A stretch of 64,000 bases of DNA, taken from NCBI GenBank assembly GCA_949317995.1, contig OX439046.1, forward strand, positions 41,764,002-41,828,001, given 5' to 3'. This document shows positions 33,108-43,787 of the stretch, in pieces. The notes beneath the pieces are model-generated. The model did no database searches. It was not told the DNA's origin and was given only the letters and a program-made list of their open reading frames with translations. The stretch is from Acholoe squamosa. Its lineage: Eukaryota > Annelida > Polychaeta > Phyllodocida > Polynoidae. The translations under genes and the position numbers were made by a program. Position 1 is the first letter of the stretch, and every line of letters starts with the position of its first letter.

Positions 33108-33598
33108 GGGAGTAAACTACTCCTTTTTCCGGCTTTTACGGCGCCGGGGCCGGCACAAACGGAGTCTGTCTACCAGGAGACAGACTCTGGAGGAGCAGCG
33201 GGGGGTTTGCTTAGCCGGTAAAATCCAAGAAGGGAGCGAGCTCGACCGTCTTGGACGTTACCGAAAACAAATATGGCGACAGGCCAGCTTTCGTGACGTC
33301 ATTTCCCCGCGGTCCGCGAGGTCACGAGAGGTCAGCCGAGACTGGACACGGTGACGTCATGCGGAAACGCACGTGCTACAGGCGGTACATCAACAAACTG
33401 ATTGTTTTTAGGTAATTATCGCTCACCCCGATGACTCGACTGGGGATTTAAGTGGAGATTATGGAAAGCTTAAGCAAATCCACCGGATTATCCGTCCACT
33501 ACCCATTGGTACATCATGCGGGGGCGACAAATAAGCCTTTAGGGTCAGTTGTCATCCGTTCCTCTAAATGTAAACATTACACTCGTTGTGTATACAGG
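33108..33598 (-). other. Spacer between pol and ORF3, element 2
   Basis: No gene seen. It could hold an internal promoter or splice acceptor for ORF3; neither is evident to me. Confidence 0.6.
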
Positions 33599-36500
33599 TT
33601 AGGTCACTGCAGTCCTCTGGGCAATTCGGGGGCTGCGGCGAACGTATCTCCCCTTCTCGGATAGTTCTTTATCGGACCTGACAGTCTGAAGAGCTTTCTC
33701 TAGGTGTTTCTTAGCCTTAGAAACACCTTTCCTCTTCTTTTTGTCTTCACCTGCCGAGACTTTTTTAACTCCCCCACGCTTAATCGGTGTTGGCGTGGGT
33801 GTTACTGATTCGGAACACTTTTTGGGTCTACCCTGACCACGCTTCACTGTAGTGTTCTTTACCTGGTCTATTATGCGATTCTGATTCAGGATCCTTTCGG
33901 AACCTTCACCATACATTTCTGTGGAGGTCTCCCTCCCAGACCATCTCCTTAATCTAGCCACATTTGACTTATAGAGTCGACCAAGGTCAGATTTAATAAT
34001 TACGGTACAATCACTGATAATTTGTGTTATAGTAAAGGGACCGTCCCAATTAGACGCTAATTTTATGTGTCTAAGTGGTTCATGTAATCTAAGGACTCTG
34101 TCTCCGGATTGGAATTTCCAATGTTTTAGATCGGTATCGTATCCTACTTTCTGCCATTTGGCACTTTTCTCCAAATCAATTCGGACAGACTCATATGCTT
34201 TTCTAAATCTGTCTCTTAAACATTCCACAAAAACTACATGGCAAGGTAGTTCAGGGTCCATTCCTACGACTCCAAAAACTAGGTCAGCAGGCATTATCAA
34301 ATCTTCTCCGAATACTAAAAGGTTCGGAGAACAATTTGTACTTGAATGTACTGTACTATTATAAGCATGTGTCACAAAATGACATTGCTCATCCCAGTCA
34401 TCCATATGTTCATTAACGAGTGACTTTAGGACTTGGATGAGGGTTCTATTGAACCTTTCCACCAATCCGTCGCTTTGTGGTCTATACGGATTGGTTCTAG
34501 TCTTGCAAATAGCCAAGTACTCGCACATACCCTGCCAGAGATTTGATTCGAATTCTCTGCCTTGGTCACTGTGTAACATTAATGGTACACCGAAGCTTAG
34601 TACCCAACCTTTTACAAAAGCTTCGGCACAAGTAATTGCTTTGTGGTCCGGTAGTGGAAATACTTTAGTGTATTTCGTATAATAATCACACACTACCATC
34701 ATACAGGTATTATCATTAGCGGTTGTATTAAATCCACTAATAATATCTACCCCGATTCTTGCGAATCTAACTCCGAAAAGTTCTTGGGATAGGGGAAGTT
34801 TGCCCATCCCGGGTCCGGGTTTGTTTTTACAACAATCCGGACAGGTGGTTACCCATCTTTGCAAGTCCCGTGTCATGCCAGGCCAATAGTATTTCTTGGA
34901 AAGTCGTGCTAGCGAGCGTTTCCTTCCGAAATGACCACTGTTCCGATGTCCATGACAGAAGTACATAATGTCATGTCTCATGGCATGTGGTATCACCACT
35001 TGCATGATTCTACCACCATTATTACATGGCTTCCAACGGTATAACACGCCTTTCCGGACTTCAAGCTCGGTCCATTGAGCAAGAAACCTTCTCATTTCTC
35101 GATTTTCCAGAGAGACCTCTGGTCTAACTGGACGTATACCCTTTGGTACTAATTGCAGTAGCTGTGCAGTTATCGAGTCAGCTTCCTGGAAATGTCGTAT
35201 GTGATCCATAGACCAATCCAGTATACTGGCAACTAGGGGTACGAATGGTCTTCGAATCCCTGCTAACACTGCCTTATGAGCTCCACAATCAGTACAATCC
35301 GGATTATCACATTTCCGGATTGGTATTCGAGACAAAGCATCAGCATTTAAATGCTTAACTCCGGGTCTATGCTGAATCTGTTGATGTTCAAGCCCATATT
35401 CGGATAAATGGGCTAGCCATCGGCCTAACATGCCTTCAGCATCTCGGAAGTTCAGTAGCCACCTTAAAGAGGAATGATCCGTACGCAAAGTAAAGTTCGT
35501 TCCCCATAGAAAATGTTTGAACTTCTTGGTATATACGACTACTGCTAACAACTCTCTTTTGGTTGTGCAGTAATTGCGCTGGGTCTTGCTCAGTGTATTG
35601 CTGGCAAAGGCAATTGGCACTTCTCTCCCATTTTGGACTTGCGAGAGAGCTGCACCAATGCTATCATTACTAGCATCAGTATCCAGTATGAAATGATCCG
35701 TCTCATTCGGATATTGCAATACGGGAGTACTCGTGAACAGGTCTTTTAGCTTTTGGAAAGCGGTTTCCTGTTCATGCGTCCAAGGAAATTTTTCCTTGGT
35801 ACTTCCTGGAGTCCAGTTAGCTATTGCTTGTAATGGGTAACTGACTCTAGAATAATTCGGAATAAATTCCCTGTAATAGGAACAGAATCCTAAAAAGGAC
35901 CTCACTTCTTTGGGTGTTTTAGGTCTATTCCAATTCGTAACTGATTCGATTTTTTCCGGATCAGCCTTTATTCCTTCATCACTGATGATGCGGCCCAAAT
36001 AATTTATGGACTTTCTAAACATGTGGCATTTCTTAGGTTTCAATTTGAGACCATTTGAAATAATACGTTCTAGTACCATTTTTAGGTTATTAGAACATTC
36101 TTCGAATGTTTTTCCGAAGACAATGACATCGTCTAGATATACAAGACATCTTTTCCACAATAAATCACTTAGAATTGTTTCCATCATTGCTTCAAATGTT
36201 GCAGGTGCATTGCACAATCCAAACGGCATTACATTATATTGGAATAATCCAATATGACTTGAAAATGCAGTTTTCTCCATATCTGAAGGGTTCATTCCCA
36301 CTTGCCAATAGCCTGATTGCAAGTCTAGGGTACAAAACCAACTGTTTCCTCCTAAGGAGTCAATGGTTTCATCTATTCTCGGTAATGGATACGAATTCTT
36401 TTTCGTTATTCCATTCAACTTCCTGTAGTCTATGCAGAAACGGATAGTACCGTCTTTTTTTGTTACCATACACACAGGACTACTCCATGGACTATTAGAA

Positions 36501-37684
36501 GGGACTATTACATCCTGTTCCAACATCTTATTTATTTCATCCTCAGCTACTCTCTTTTTTGCTAAGGGTAACCGTCTATACGGTATCTTAAAGGGTTCGG
36601 CATCCCCAGTATCTATTTTATGTAATACCTTATTTGTCGTACCTAGTTTTTCACCAGGTTTGGCAAAGGCAGTATGATACTGACAGAGCATATCATAGAA
36701 CTCTTTCCGGTGTTCCGGATCTTCTAATGAAGTTTCTTCATACAACTTAAGTAAGTCTTCCGAAATTTCATCATCTCCTGTTACCTTCTGTAAGCTTAGC
36801 TTGCTATCCGTTACAGTTTCCGAAAGGGTCACGTTTCCAAAAACTTGTCCCTTTTTCAAGTAGATAGTAGTGTTTCCAGTATTGGAGACAGGTACTACCG
36901 ACCAGGATGCATTCGCTACTATCGTGTCTACAGAATTTAATCCAATACCTGACAAAGTAACTACATCCGGTTCTATCACTGCAGGTTTGTTACGCATTGC
37001 AGGATCACTTCTTACAAGCACATCACAGGCTACTCCCGGAGGGATTCGCACAGTGTGTGCCACACTAGCCATACTGCTCACTTGTCTCAGTGCACATCTA
37101 ACCTTCACGGGGTACGGGTATCTCACACTCAACACTCCTGTTTGGGGTTCCAATACAGCACCATACAGGGATGCGAAATCTAACCCGAGTATCCCCTCAT
37201 CTGCTATATCCGCAACGGTGGCGCTCATGACATAGTCATGTATACCATCTAACTGTAGTCTCACACAAGTTCTACCATACGTTTGCAAGGTACTGCCGTC
37301 GGCCGTCTGAGCACTTCCTCCCGATTTGAGAGTATCATGTTCATCCGGTATAAGGTCGTAGAACCCCTTGGAGATACAAGAGTGGCTAGCTCCCGTATCC
37401 ACAAGGAATTCGGCAGACCTTCCGTTAACAGTAAGGCAAACATACCACCGCCTTCCGTTTAGAACAGAGGGCATGTCCGTGACAATCGGAACGTCATTTT
37501 TCACACCAGGAGTCAATCCACATCCTTTTAAGAATTCCAGACAAGGATGACCCGGGGGCAGGTGGGCACCACAGACCTTGGCTAACGAATAGCCGCCTGC
37601 CTCGTTACTGATATTGGGTTTCCCCTGTGCTCCCATAGCACCTGTTATATCAGCTTCCCTAACCTTCCGGGTGTCTACAACCAC
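33599..37684 (-). CDS. pol: Pol polyprotein of gypsy element 2
   Basis: 1,361 residues from the annotated start; the frame is open further upstream into the gag end, in the -1 frame relative to gag, so translation by frameshifting is likely. Order: aspartic protease (FLVDTGASHSC), reverse transcriptase (KKDGTIRFCIDYRKLNG; YLDDVIVFG active site), RNase H (FILDTDASNDSIGAAL; RTDHSSLRWL; HLNADALSR), integrase zinc region (HGHRNSGHFG; CPDCCKNKPGPGMGK), and integrase core with Asp (GVDIISGF), Asp (HSDQGREFE) and Glu (SDGLVERFNR). A GPY/F-like module (NWDGPFTITQI) and a basic tail follow. All catalytic residues are present. This is the enzyme set of a Ty3/gypsy element, acting in the cytoplasmic particle and nucleus. 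Confidence 0.97.
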   Translation of the reverse strand: MVVDTRKVREADITGAMGAQGKPNISNEAGGYSLAKVCGAHLPPGHPCLEFLKGCGLTPGVKNDVPIVTDMPSVLNGRRWYVCLTVNGRSAEFLVDTGASHSCISKGFYDLIPDEHDTLKSGGSAQTADGSTLQTYGRTCVRLQLDGIHDYVMSATVADIADEGILGLDFASLYGAVLEPQTGVLSVRYPYPVKVRCALRQVSSMASVAHTVRIPPGVACDVLVRSDPAMRNKPAVIEPDVVTLSGIGLNSVDTIVANASWSVVPVSNTGNTTIYLKKGQVFGNVTLSETVTDSKLSLQKVTGDDEISEDLLKLYEETSLEDPEHRKEFYDMLCQYHTAFAKPGEKLGTTNKVLHKIDTGDAEPFKIPYRRLPLAKKRVAEDEINKMLEQDVIVPSNSPWSSPVCMVTKKDGTIRFCIDYRKLNGITKKNSYPLPRIDETIDSLGGNSWFCTLDLQSGYWQVGMNPSDMEKTAFSSHIGLFQYNVMPFGLCNAPATFEAMMETILSDLLWKRCLVYLDDVIVFGKTFEECSNNLKMVLERIISNGLKLKPKKCHMFRKSINYLGRIISDEGIKADPEKIESVTNWNRPKTPKEVRSFLGFCSYYREFIPNYSRVSYPLQAIANWTPGSTKEKFPWTHEQETAFQKLKDLFTSTPVLQYPNETDHFILDTDASNDSIGAALSQVQNGREVPIAFASNTLSKTQRNYCTTKRELLAVVVYTKKFKHFLWGTNFTLRTDHSSLRWLLNFRDAEGMLGRWLAHLSEYGLEHQQIQHRPGVKHLNADALSRIPIRKCDNPDCTDCGAHKAVLAGIRRPFVPLVASILDWSMDHIRHFQEADSITAQLLQLVPKGIRPVRPEVSLENREMRRFLAQWTELEVRKGVLYRWKPCNNGGRIMQVVIPHAMRHDIMYFCHGHRNSGHFGRKRSLARLSKKYYWPGMTRDLQRWVTTCPDCCKNKPGPGMGKLPLSQELFGVRFARIGVDIISGFNTTANDNTCMMVVCDYYTKYTKVFPLPDHKAITCAEAFVKGWVLSFGVPLMLHSDQGREFESNLWQGMCEYLAICKTRTNPYRPQSDGLVERFNRTLIQVLKSLVNEHMDDWDEQCHFVTHAYNSTVHSSTNCSPNLLVFGEDLIMPADLVFGVVGMDPELPCHVVFVECLRDRFRKAYESVRIDLEKSAKWQKVGYDTDLKHWKFQSGDRVLRLHEPLRHIKLASNWDGPFTITQIISDCTVIIKSDLGRLYKSNVARLRRWSGRETSTEMYGEGSERILNQNRIIDQVKNTTVKRGQGRPKKCSESVTPTPTPIKRGGVKKVSAGEDKKKRKGVSKAKKHLEKALQTVRSDKELSEKGRYVRRSPRIAQRTAVT

Positions 37685-37794
37685 CTCGGTGTTAGGCGAT
37701 CTTGTTACTTCATGTGAACTATCATCACGGATGGTGATATCATGGCAAGATTTGTCACTGGGATCCCCTTCTTTGCCCCTCGGGAGACCCCTCC

Positions 37795-40692
37795 TTAGTT
37801 TTCCTCTGTACTTACTCCAGAGACACTCTCCTGTCTACGAGGGACAGGTTTTTCAGCCATACATTCTGGAGCATAATGCCCCAGTTTCTGGCATCTGAAA
37901 CATCTCCTCTGGGATTTGTCAACTCTCGGTCTCTTTAGAGCTTCTGTTAATCCGGCTAATAATGTTTCCATCATGTTAGTCGGAGCAACAGTGGCTGCTA
38001 CAGTTGGGTTCGCCGTAGAGGCTACACTGCCAGGTTGAGTTGATCCGGAAGCTGTTTTACCAGCAACTGATCCTCCTCTCCCTCTCGAATGTACTTTCCT
38101 ATACCGCTTTTGTCGGTAATATTTTCCAGCTACATGCACTGAACCAATATAATCTCCGTTTTCATCGGAGACATATTCATCATTCTCATCAACTTCATTC
38201 GATTCAACCGGAGCTAATTGGGAAGTATCGTATACCGGAGCAGGTGTACCTCCGTATTGGAATGGAGCTGCTCTTATTGGATTAGGTCCGAGACCTACCA
38301 GACGTTTCTTCATGTCATGTCCATCGATTGCTATGAACAGATCACTGAAGGAAGTGTCATCTTTCCAAGAGTCCCAGACCACTTGCTTGTGATCCGGATC
38401 ACGCAATCCACTGTAGAATTGTATAAACAATTCTTGTAGATAACAATCATCATCATGAGCCCAATTTGGACGTGCTTTCGAAAGCAAGTCCTGTAGCTCC
38501 AAACCAAAGACTTTGTGTGATTCTTTAGGTTTTTGTGTCCTCTTCTTAAAGCTTACCCACGGATCTTCTCTAACGATTGATCCGAAAAGGTATGCGGCAC
38601 ATTCGACCAATTGATCATAGGTACCATATATTCCGTAAGCTGCTCTCCATTGGTTGAGAGCTACTTTTCCGCCTTTATTTAACCAACAAATCAAATATGG
38701 CAGAGCTTCTTCTTTTGTCCAGCCACTACAATTGACTTCGTCAACAAAAGCTTGATACCTGTCCTTCCATGGATCATTAGAATCATATGGAGGGGGTATC
38801 CGTGCCTGCCTACGTGCCGGATTATTACATCCGCGTAGTCTATCTGCTTCTCGCATGCTCCAGTTCATGACTTCCATGCCGTCTGCTCCCTTTCGGTAGC
38901 AGTCAATGCCAAGGTTTTGTATACATTGGCTTCTATCAAAGATGGTTTGCATCCCTGCAGGCATAGAAGTTCTCCTGTTAGGTTTCCTGCCATCTCCTCC
39001 TGATCCTGATCCTCCGAATCCGGATCCTCCTGGGCCGCCTGGAGGGTTTCCTCCTGGTGGACCATTATTATTATAGCCTCCAGATGAACCACCAGGGTAT
39101 CCACTATTGTGACCGGTGTTTCCAGAAGAAGCATATCTAGGGTAAGAATCATTTTGATTCCATCCCTGGTTATAGCTATTACCATTCTGATAATTGCCAC
39201 TTCCCGATGGATTATAATTATTTCTATATCCATAGGAAGATGTTCTCGGTTGGTACGTACCGCCGTTGATATTGTTTTGTGGCGGATTTGGTCTCGGAAA
39301 ACGTCCATCAGTAGGACCATTACCAGAACCTGGGGGTGGATTCGGTAATCTTGGTACTGCTGGTGTACTGTGGCCGGGTTGGGGGAAATATGAAGGTGGT
39401 GTCAACATATGTCTCATTGGTCCGGGTGCTCTTGGTTGTGCCACGGGTGAATTATTATTATTCCCTGTAGCACCATCGTGAGTCGCTTTGATTTTGTGAC
39501 TCAAATCTGGTATGGGTGGTGCTGGTCCTATCGTATCCAGCATTGGAACTACTGGTTTAGATGCGGTTCCATTTACTGCAGCATTATCCGGTTTCTTATA
39601 GATTCCGGATACCACATTCTTGTCAGCCCCATCATCAACGAATGGGCTGTATCTAATTGGGGTTGCATCTTTAGATGTCTTTCCCAACATTGTAGATACC
39701 ACAGCTGGGTCTATATTACCTATAGTTAACTGGGCTGCTTCTACATATTTATCTAGAGTTATTGCAGTGGCCTGCAATTCCTGAAGCTCATTCGTGAGTT
39801 TCTGTCTATCCTCCTCCAGTTGTTTGTTGTAAGCTATGATGCCTACCCGGATGGTTTCATTATCTTCAGCTTGTTTACTGCACTGAAGTTTCAATTTATC
39901 CAACTCCTCCTGATAATGGCGAATTTCGGATTCGAATTTTGTCTTATCAAGGTTTAGTTGGTCGTTCGTATCTATGTATGTTTGGATACGAATGTGCCTA
40001 TTATCATATTCTTTATTGAATGAATCTCTCATAGATTGAAGTTTTAGTTCTTCACTCTCGAGTTCTTTCATGTACTCGCTCCTTCTGGCTTCGAATTCCT
40101 TTCGCATGCCAGTTAGGTCCTCTTCCATTTGAAGTTTTTCATGCAATACTTCATCCTTAGCTTTGACCAAGGTATTTAAATTCTCGTTCAAAGTTACATA
40201 AGTTTCATTCAACAACAGGACATCCGGTCGTTTTAATTCTTCACCTTCCGGTACCGCATAGGTTAAGTCGCCATCTATAGCGCTATAATCTAATATTGGT
40301 AATTCGGGCCTGGGTAACCTATAAGGTAGTTCTCCGAATGTTACCCTTTTTCGCATTGGTGCCGGATGTTCTGGGTTAGTACTACCACCGACTTCGAACA
40401 TCGAATCACATAATTCGTCAACAATTGAATGCTGGCCTATTAAGTTACTATGTCTCTGTATGGACTGTTCGCGTCGTACAGAGTCTGGCAGATTCTCTTC
40501 ACTATCATTATAGTGGGGTCCGGGATCTCTCCAGGATGCTGATTCTGCATCTTGTGAGTCCGAATGGGCTTGGAGCATTAGCGATCCATTTCCATTCTCT
40601 TGGGCAAGTGATTGCCCTGCTGGGTTAGCTTCCCTAAGGGTGTCTAACCCATGTACTAGCCGTTCGGACGTTATAACGTCCGGGCTATACAC
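37795..40692 (-). CDS. gag: Gag of gypsy element 2, unusually long
   Basis: The frame covers 965 residues, but its first codon is GTG. The first in-frame ATG is at 40,578, and the frame stays open back to within 12 bp of the primer site. The N-terminal 200 residues are polar, then come heptad-rich coiled-coil segments (residues ~150-330: NETYVTLNENLNTLVKAKDE), a Pro/Gly/Asn-rich linker, and a capsid-type helical domain (NDPWKDRYQAFVDEVNCSGW; KKRTQKPKESHKVFGLELQD). Near the C-terminus is a CCHC zinc knuckle, CFRCQKLGHYAPEC. Typical gypsy gags are 300-500 residues; the extra N-terminal coiled-coil half is shared with element 3. It assembles the virus-like particle and packages RNA. Confidence 0.93.
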   Translation of the reverse strand: MYSPDVITSERLVHGLDTLREANPAGQSLAQENGNGSLMLQAHSDSQDAESASWRDPGPHYNDSEENLPDSVRREQSIQRHSNLIGQHSIVDELCDSMFEVGGSTNPEHPAPMRKRVTFGELPYRLPRPELPILDYSAIDGDLTYAVPEGEELKRPDVLLLNETYVTLNENLNTLVKAKDEVLHEKLQMEEDLTGMRKEFEARRSEYMKELESEELKLQSMRDSFNKEYDNRHIRIQTYIDTNDQLNLDKTKFESEIRHYQEELDKLKLQCSKQAEDNETIRVGIIAYNKQLEEDRQKLTNELQELQATAITLDKYVEAAQLTIGNIDPAVVSTMLGKTSKDATPIRYSPFVDDGADKNVVSGIYKKPDNAAVNGTASKPVVPMLDTIGPAPPIPDLSHKIKATHDGATGNNNNSPVAQPRAPGPMRHMLTPPSYFPQPGHSTPAVPRLPNPPPGSGNGPTDGRFPRPNPPQNNINGGTYQPRTSSYGYRNNYNPSGSGNYQNGNSYNQGWNQNDSYPRYASSGNTGHNSGYPGGSSGGYNNNGPPGGNPPGGPGGSGFGGSGSGGDGRKPNRRTSMPAGMQTIFDRSQCIQNLGIDCYRKGADGMEVMNWSMREADRLRGCNNPARRQARIPPPYDSNDPWKDRYQAFVDEVNCSGWTKEEALPYLICWLNKGGKVALNQWRAAYGIYGTYDQLVECAAYLFGSIVREDPWVSFKKRTQKPKESHKVFGLELQDLLSKARPNWAHDDDCYLQELFIQFYSGLRDPDHKQVVWDSWKDDTSFSDLFIAIDGHDMKKRLVGLGPNPIRAAPFQYGGTPAPVYDTSQLAPVESNEVDENDEYVSDENGDYIGSVHVAGKYYRQKRYRKVHSRGRGGSVAGKTASGSTQPGSVASTANPTVAATVAPTNMMETLLAGLTEALKRPRVDKSQRRCFRCQKLGHYAPECMAEKPVPRRQESVSGVSTEEN

Positions 40693-40704
40693 CAGAATTA
40701 ACTG

Positions 40705-40716
40705 GTCACGGCACCA
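40705..40716 (-). promoter_or_regulatory. Primer-binding site of gypsy element 2
   Basis: On the minus strand TGGTGCCGTGAC begins one base after the 5' LTR, matching the 3' end of tRNA-His. Confidence 0.8.
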
Positions 40717-40717
40717 G

Positions 40718-41094
40718 TGTAAGGGTTTGTGGCCTTACGGACCTGGGGGGTTCGGGTCTTACGATTCGGAAAGAAAGAGTAAGACAGTATTCCAAGTGTA
40801 TGCCAACGGTTAGGTTTATTACTTAATGCACACTCACGGCTGCCGAATGATATCAAAGAGGCAGCTAATATTAAAAGACAGTGGTTTACATAATGTGGAG
40901 GCCAGAAGGGCCTCTGACGTAGCGGCTGAGCCCTGGGCTTTATATACGGACCCAGGTGTTCGTCGTCAGATGTCCCCACAGACCCGGATCGGTGCTGCCA
41001 CCTATCCGGAACCTGAGGAACGTCCGACGACTCGACTCACCCGCCACGTCAGACGGTACCCAACTCCTATGGTTTAGTAAAGTGTACCTCTACA
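40718..41094 (-). repeat. 5' LTR of gypsy element 2
   Basis: 377 bp, identical by eye to the copy at 28,253-28,629, TG...CA ended. On the minus strand it reads into the primer-binding site. Confidence 0.95.
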
Positions 41095-43787
41095 ACTGGC
41101 ACACAGACACCGGGCAGAAACCTCCCGGTCAGAAACCTTCTCTGTCTTACTTGTACTGCACTGAGCTTCACATATCTTGAACACAACAAATTTATTCATG
41201 AAAGGGCTAACTGTTCTTTTATTGAAGCCTCACTCTTAAGTCTTTTGGGGAATATCCTCACTCTCACCACTTAAATCACCGACAGGTACATCTTATCACA
41301 GAATCAAGTATCACATTTGAATGTCACTTTTATTTTAATACAGCGAAGAACACATTCAATCAAAGTATATATATGTGTAACGTCATGCAAGTTTGTTTCT
41401 CCTGTCAGAAATTTACATGAAGTATTGTACTCTTATCACATATATATGAGGCATGAAAGAACCCTGACATCATAGAAGACATAATAAAGATGAAGCATGT
41501 GCTGCCTTAACAATTTAACTCCTGTCACACGTACATTTTCATTATGCATAGATCTGGACGTTTATCTGTCAGTGCGTGTCAGATTACAACTTAACGGGAA
41601 AGTCTTTTATAAACAATTGGACAGGAAAATGGTAAGAATCTGTATCCATATATCGATTAAAATGTGTACCGACAATTTAATGGGACGCAGGTGTGTCGAA
41701 ATTGTGCGTTTCTTTCCAACAAAATCATTATCAGAGATTCCCTTTTCTCTAGTTCCATGGACTAAAATTTTCTGAGCATGAACACCTTATAATCCAAAGA
41801 AGTCACAGAGTCCCAAGGAAAATGCTCTTCTATATTTTGTGTCGTCTTAATGGAAAACATATACGCTTTTCATATGTATATCAGTTAAACATAAATGGCA
41901 CAGGTAACAACGCTTTATAATCACAGACAAATTAGCACCAATCATTGTATATGACGTGAAGAAACACGGAACGGTTCCCATTTATTATTAAAATTTCCAG
42001 AAAAAATTCACCTCCTACAAGAAGTAGGGTAACATTTTTTTTCTGCTTCTGGTTTTTCGATGCTTGGTTGAATAAGCTATGACTTTTTTCTGCTACTACA
42101 ACTTCCCTCTGATGCCATGTGTAACAGCGTAATACAACTATGTTTATCAGGTAAATATAATAATCCCCCCTCCACTGAGAACCGTCTCATGTATGGATGA
42201 ACATCTGCAAAATTCCTCTCTGTCTATATGTACCATGACAAAATCTCTGCTACAGGAAGCATTTGAAAGATGGACAGAAGGGGAGGCAAACTCGTGTGGC
42301 ATAAGAAATGTATCTTGCAGAAGCTTTGTCTAAAAGATGTATCGCTCTAACAGAGCAAATAACACGCTCAACATAGCACAAGAGGTATGACACCGAGGTT
42401 TCTGACCGAGCAGAAACCTTGGTCAGAAACCTGGTACTCCCTGTCTGACAGCGTGCTTACAGAAAACAGTACAGTTCAGTCAAGAGTAACACGGAGCTTT
42501 CTGACCGAGCAGAAACCTCGGTCAGAAACCTCGTCGGCCCTTTTAAAATTGCTCATGAAGTCTAAACCATACAGATTACAGAACCATTTAAAGCAGCTTT
42601 CTGACCGAGCAGAAACCTCGGTCAGAAACCTCGACACTCCTTCATAAATTGTTCTGAAAGTAAACCATACAGTTCCCTGAAGGATATGAAGAAGGTTTCT
42701 CACCGAGCAGAAACCAAGGTCAGAAAACATTTTCGTTAATAGTTTGCCACAGACGTACACACGCACAAAGAATTTATTCCTGTTTTTGTTTTTTTTTTAA
42801 TTTTGAAAAGTAGCTCTGTTGCTCTCCTCTCATGACAGGGAGTATGACAATGGTTTAATAGGACACTTTTACACTGTACAACTACGGGTGTTCCGTCTCT
42901 CCACAAAACCAAAAGTGAAGATTTCCTGTATACATGCAGGTCAGTCTACCGACAGATCGACGGGAGACTGGGGTCAGGGAACCCCTATACACAATAAAAT
43001 TCAGTCATATTTTTTTCTTTATTGGGAGGGGGGCCCATACCTATATATTGCTGAAAAACAAGTCGCCATCCAATTCAAAGAGATTCTTCTTTAGCTCAAA
43101 GGGGGTACTTAAAGTGTAATCAGCAAAACAATGGCCAGGCTCCTGTTGATCCGTCGGTAGACTGACCCACATACAGACACGAACATGTATACATGTAAGT
43201 TAGTGGTGTTTTTCTACAAACTTGTTAACTTGATAACAATTGAACTTGAACCTTCAAATCAGATGAAACGTCAGCGGGATGACGCATTTCAGCAGAATAA
43301 CCTCGGTCAGTTTAGTCGCTAAGAAGCTATATGATGACCGATTGTTACATGAACCAATATATCCTTACATGAGAAAAACAGTTCTTCAGGAAAACTCTTT
43401 AACATTGAAAGTTTAACATTTGAAGACATCCCACGGATAATGCTCCTACAGTCTGAGACGGATGGCAGTTGACTGTAGCATCCTAAGGCTCAGGACGGAC
43501 GGGACAAACGACACCATGCAGCTCAGGTCCTATGACTGTAAACAAGGTTGCATTATGTTAGAGTTAAGCCAATTAATTATATTGTAACATGTTAAAAAAC
43601 AATTACCCGGAGACAGCCGTTTCAAACGGCATGAGTCATAGGTCAACCTATAGACCAGGGACGTCCATCATCCGCCTGATTTGGGAATTTAAGGCATACA
43701 TGTCATGTAAGTTAAAAGTTAGTGTTCAACTGTCAACGGGTTTTTTTTTTGAACAAACAGAACTTTGAAACTCTGAACGCCATTTAT
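41095..43787. other. Non-coding part of the large element with motif clusters
   Basis: No gene supported. Motif copies lie at 41,111-41,142. Four clusters about 100 bp apart are at 42,395-42,733. An inverted repeat (GGTCAGTCTACCGAC at 42,938 and GTCGGTAGACTGACC at 43,145) brackets about 200 bp. Confidence 0.7.
42395..42733. repeat. Four spaced motif clusters, about 100-bp period
   Basis: Each cluster reads TTTCTGACCGAGCAGAAACC followed by a GGTCAGAAACC copy. The TTTCTG cores start at 42,399, 42,498, 42,598 and 42,696. The spacers are partly similar (AAACCATACAG appears in two), so the array arose by tandem duplication. Confidence 0.9.

Larger units (their letters stand above)
28253..41094 (-). 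mobile_element. Gypsy element 2, complete, with a third ORF
   Basis: 12.84 kb between two 377-bp LTRs that look identical base for base, flanked by ACTG on both sides (28,249-28,252 and 41,095-41,098). In minus-strand order it carries 5' LTR, tRNA-His primer site, gag (40,692-37,795), pol (37,684-33,599 and upstream in the -1 frame), ORF3 (33,107-30,141), an AT-rich 1.5-kb tail, a purine tract and the 3' LTR. All three long frames are open. Identical LTRs mean a recent insertion, inside the large TIR element. Confidence 0.95.
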
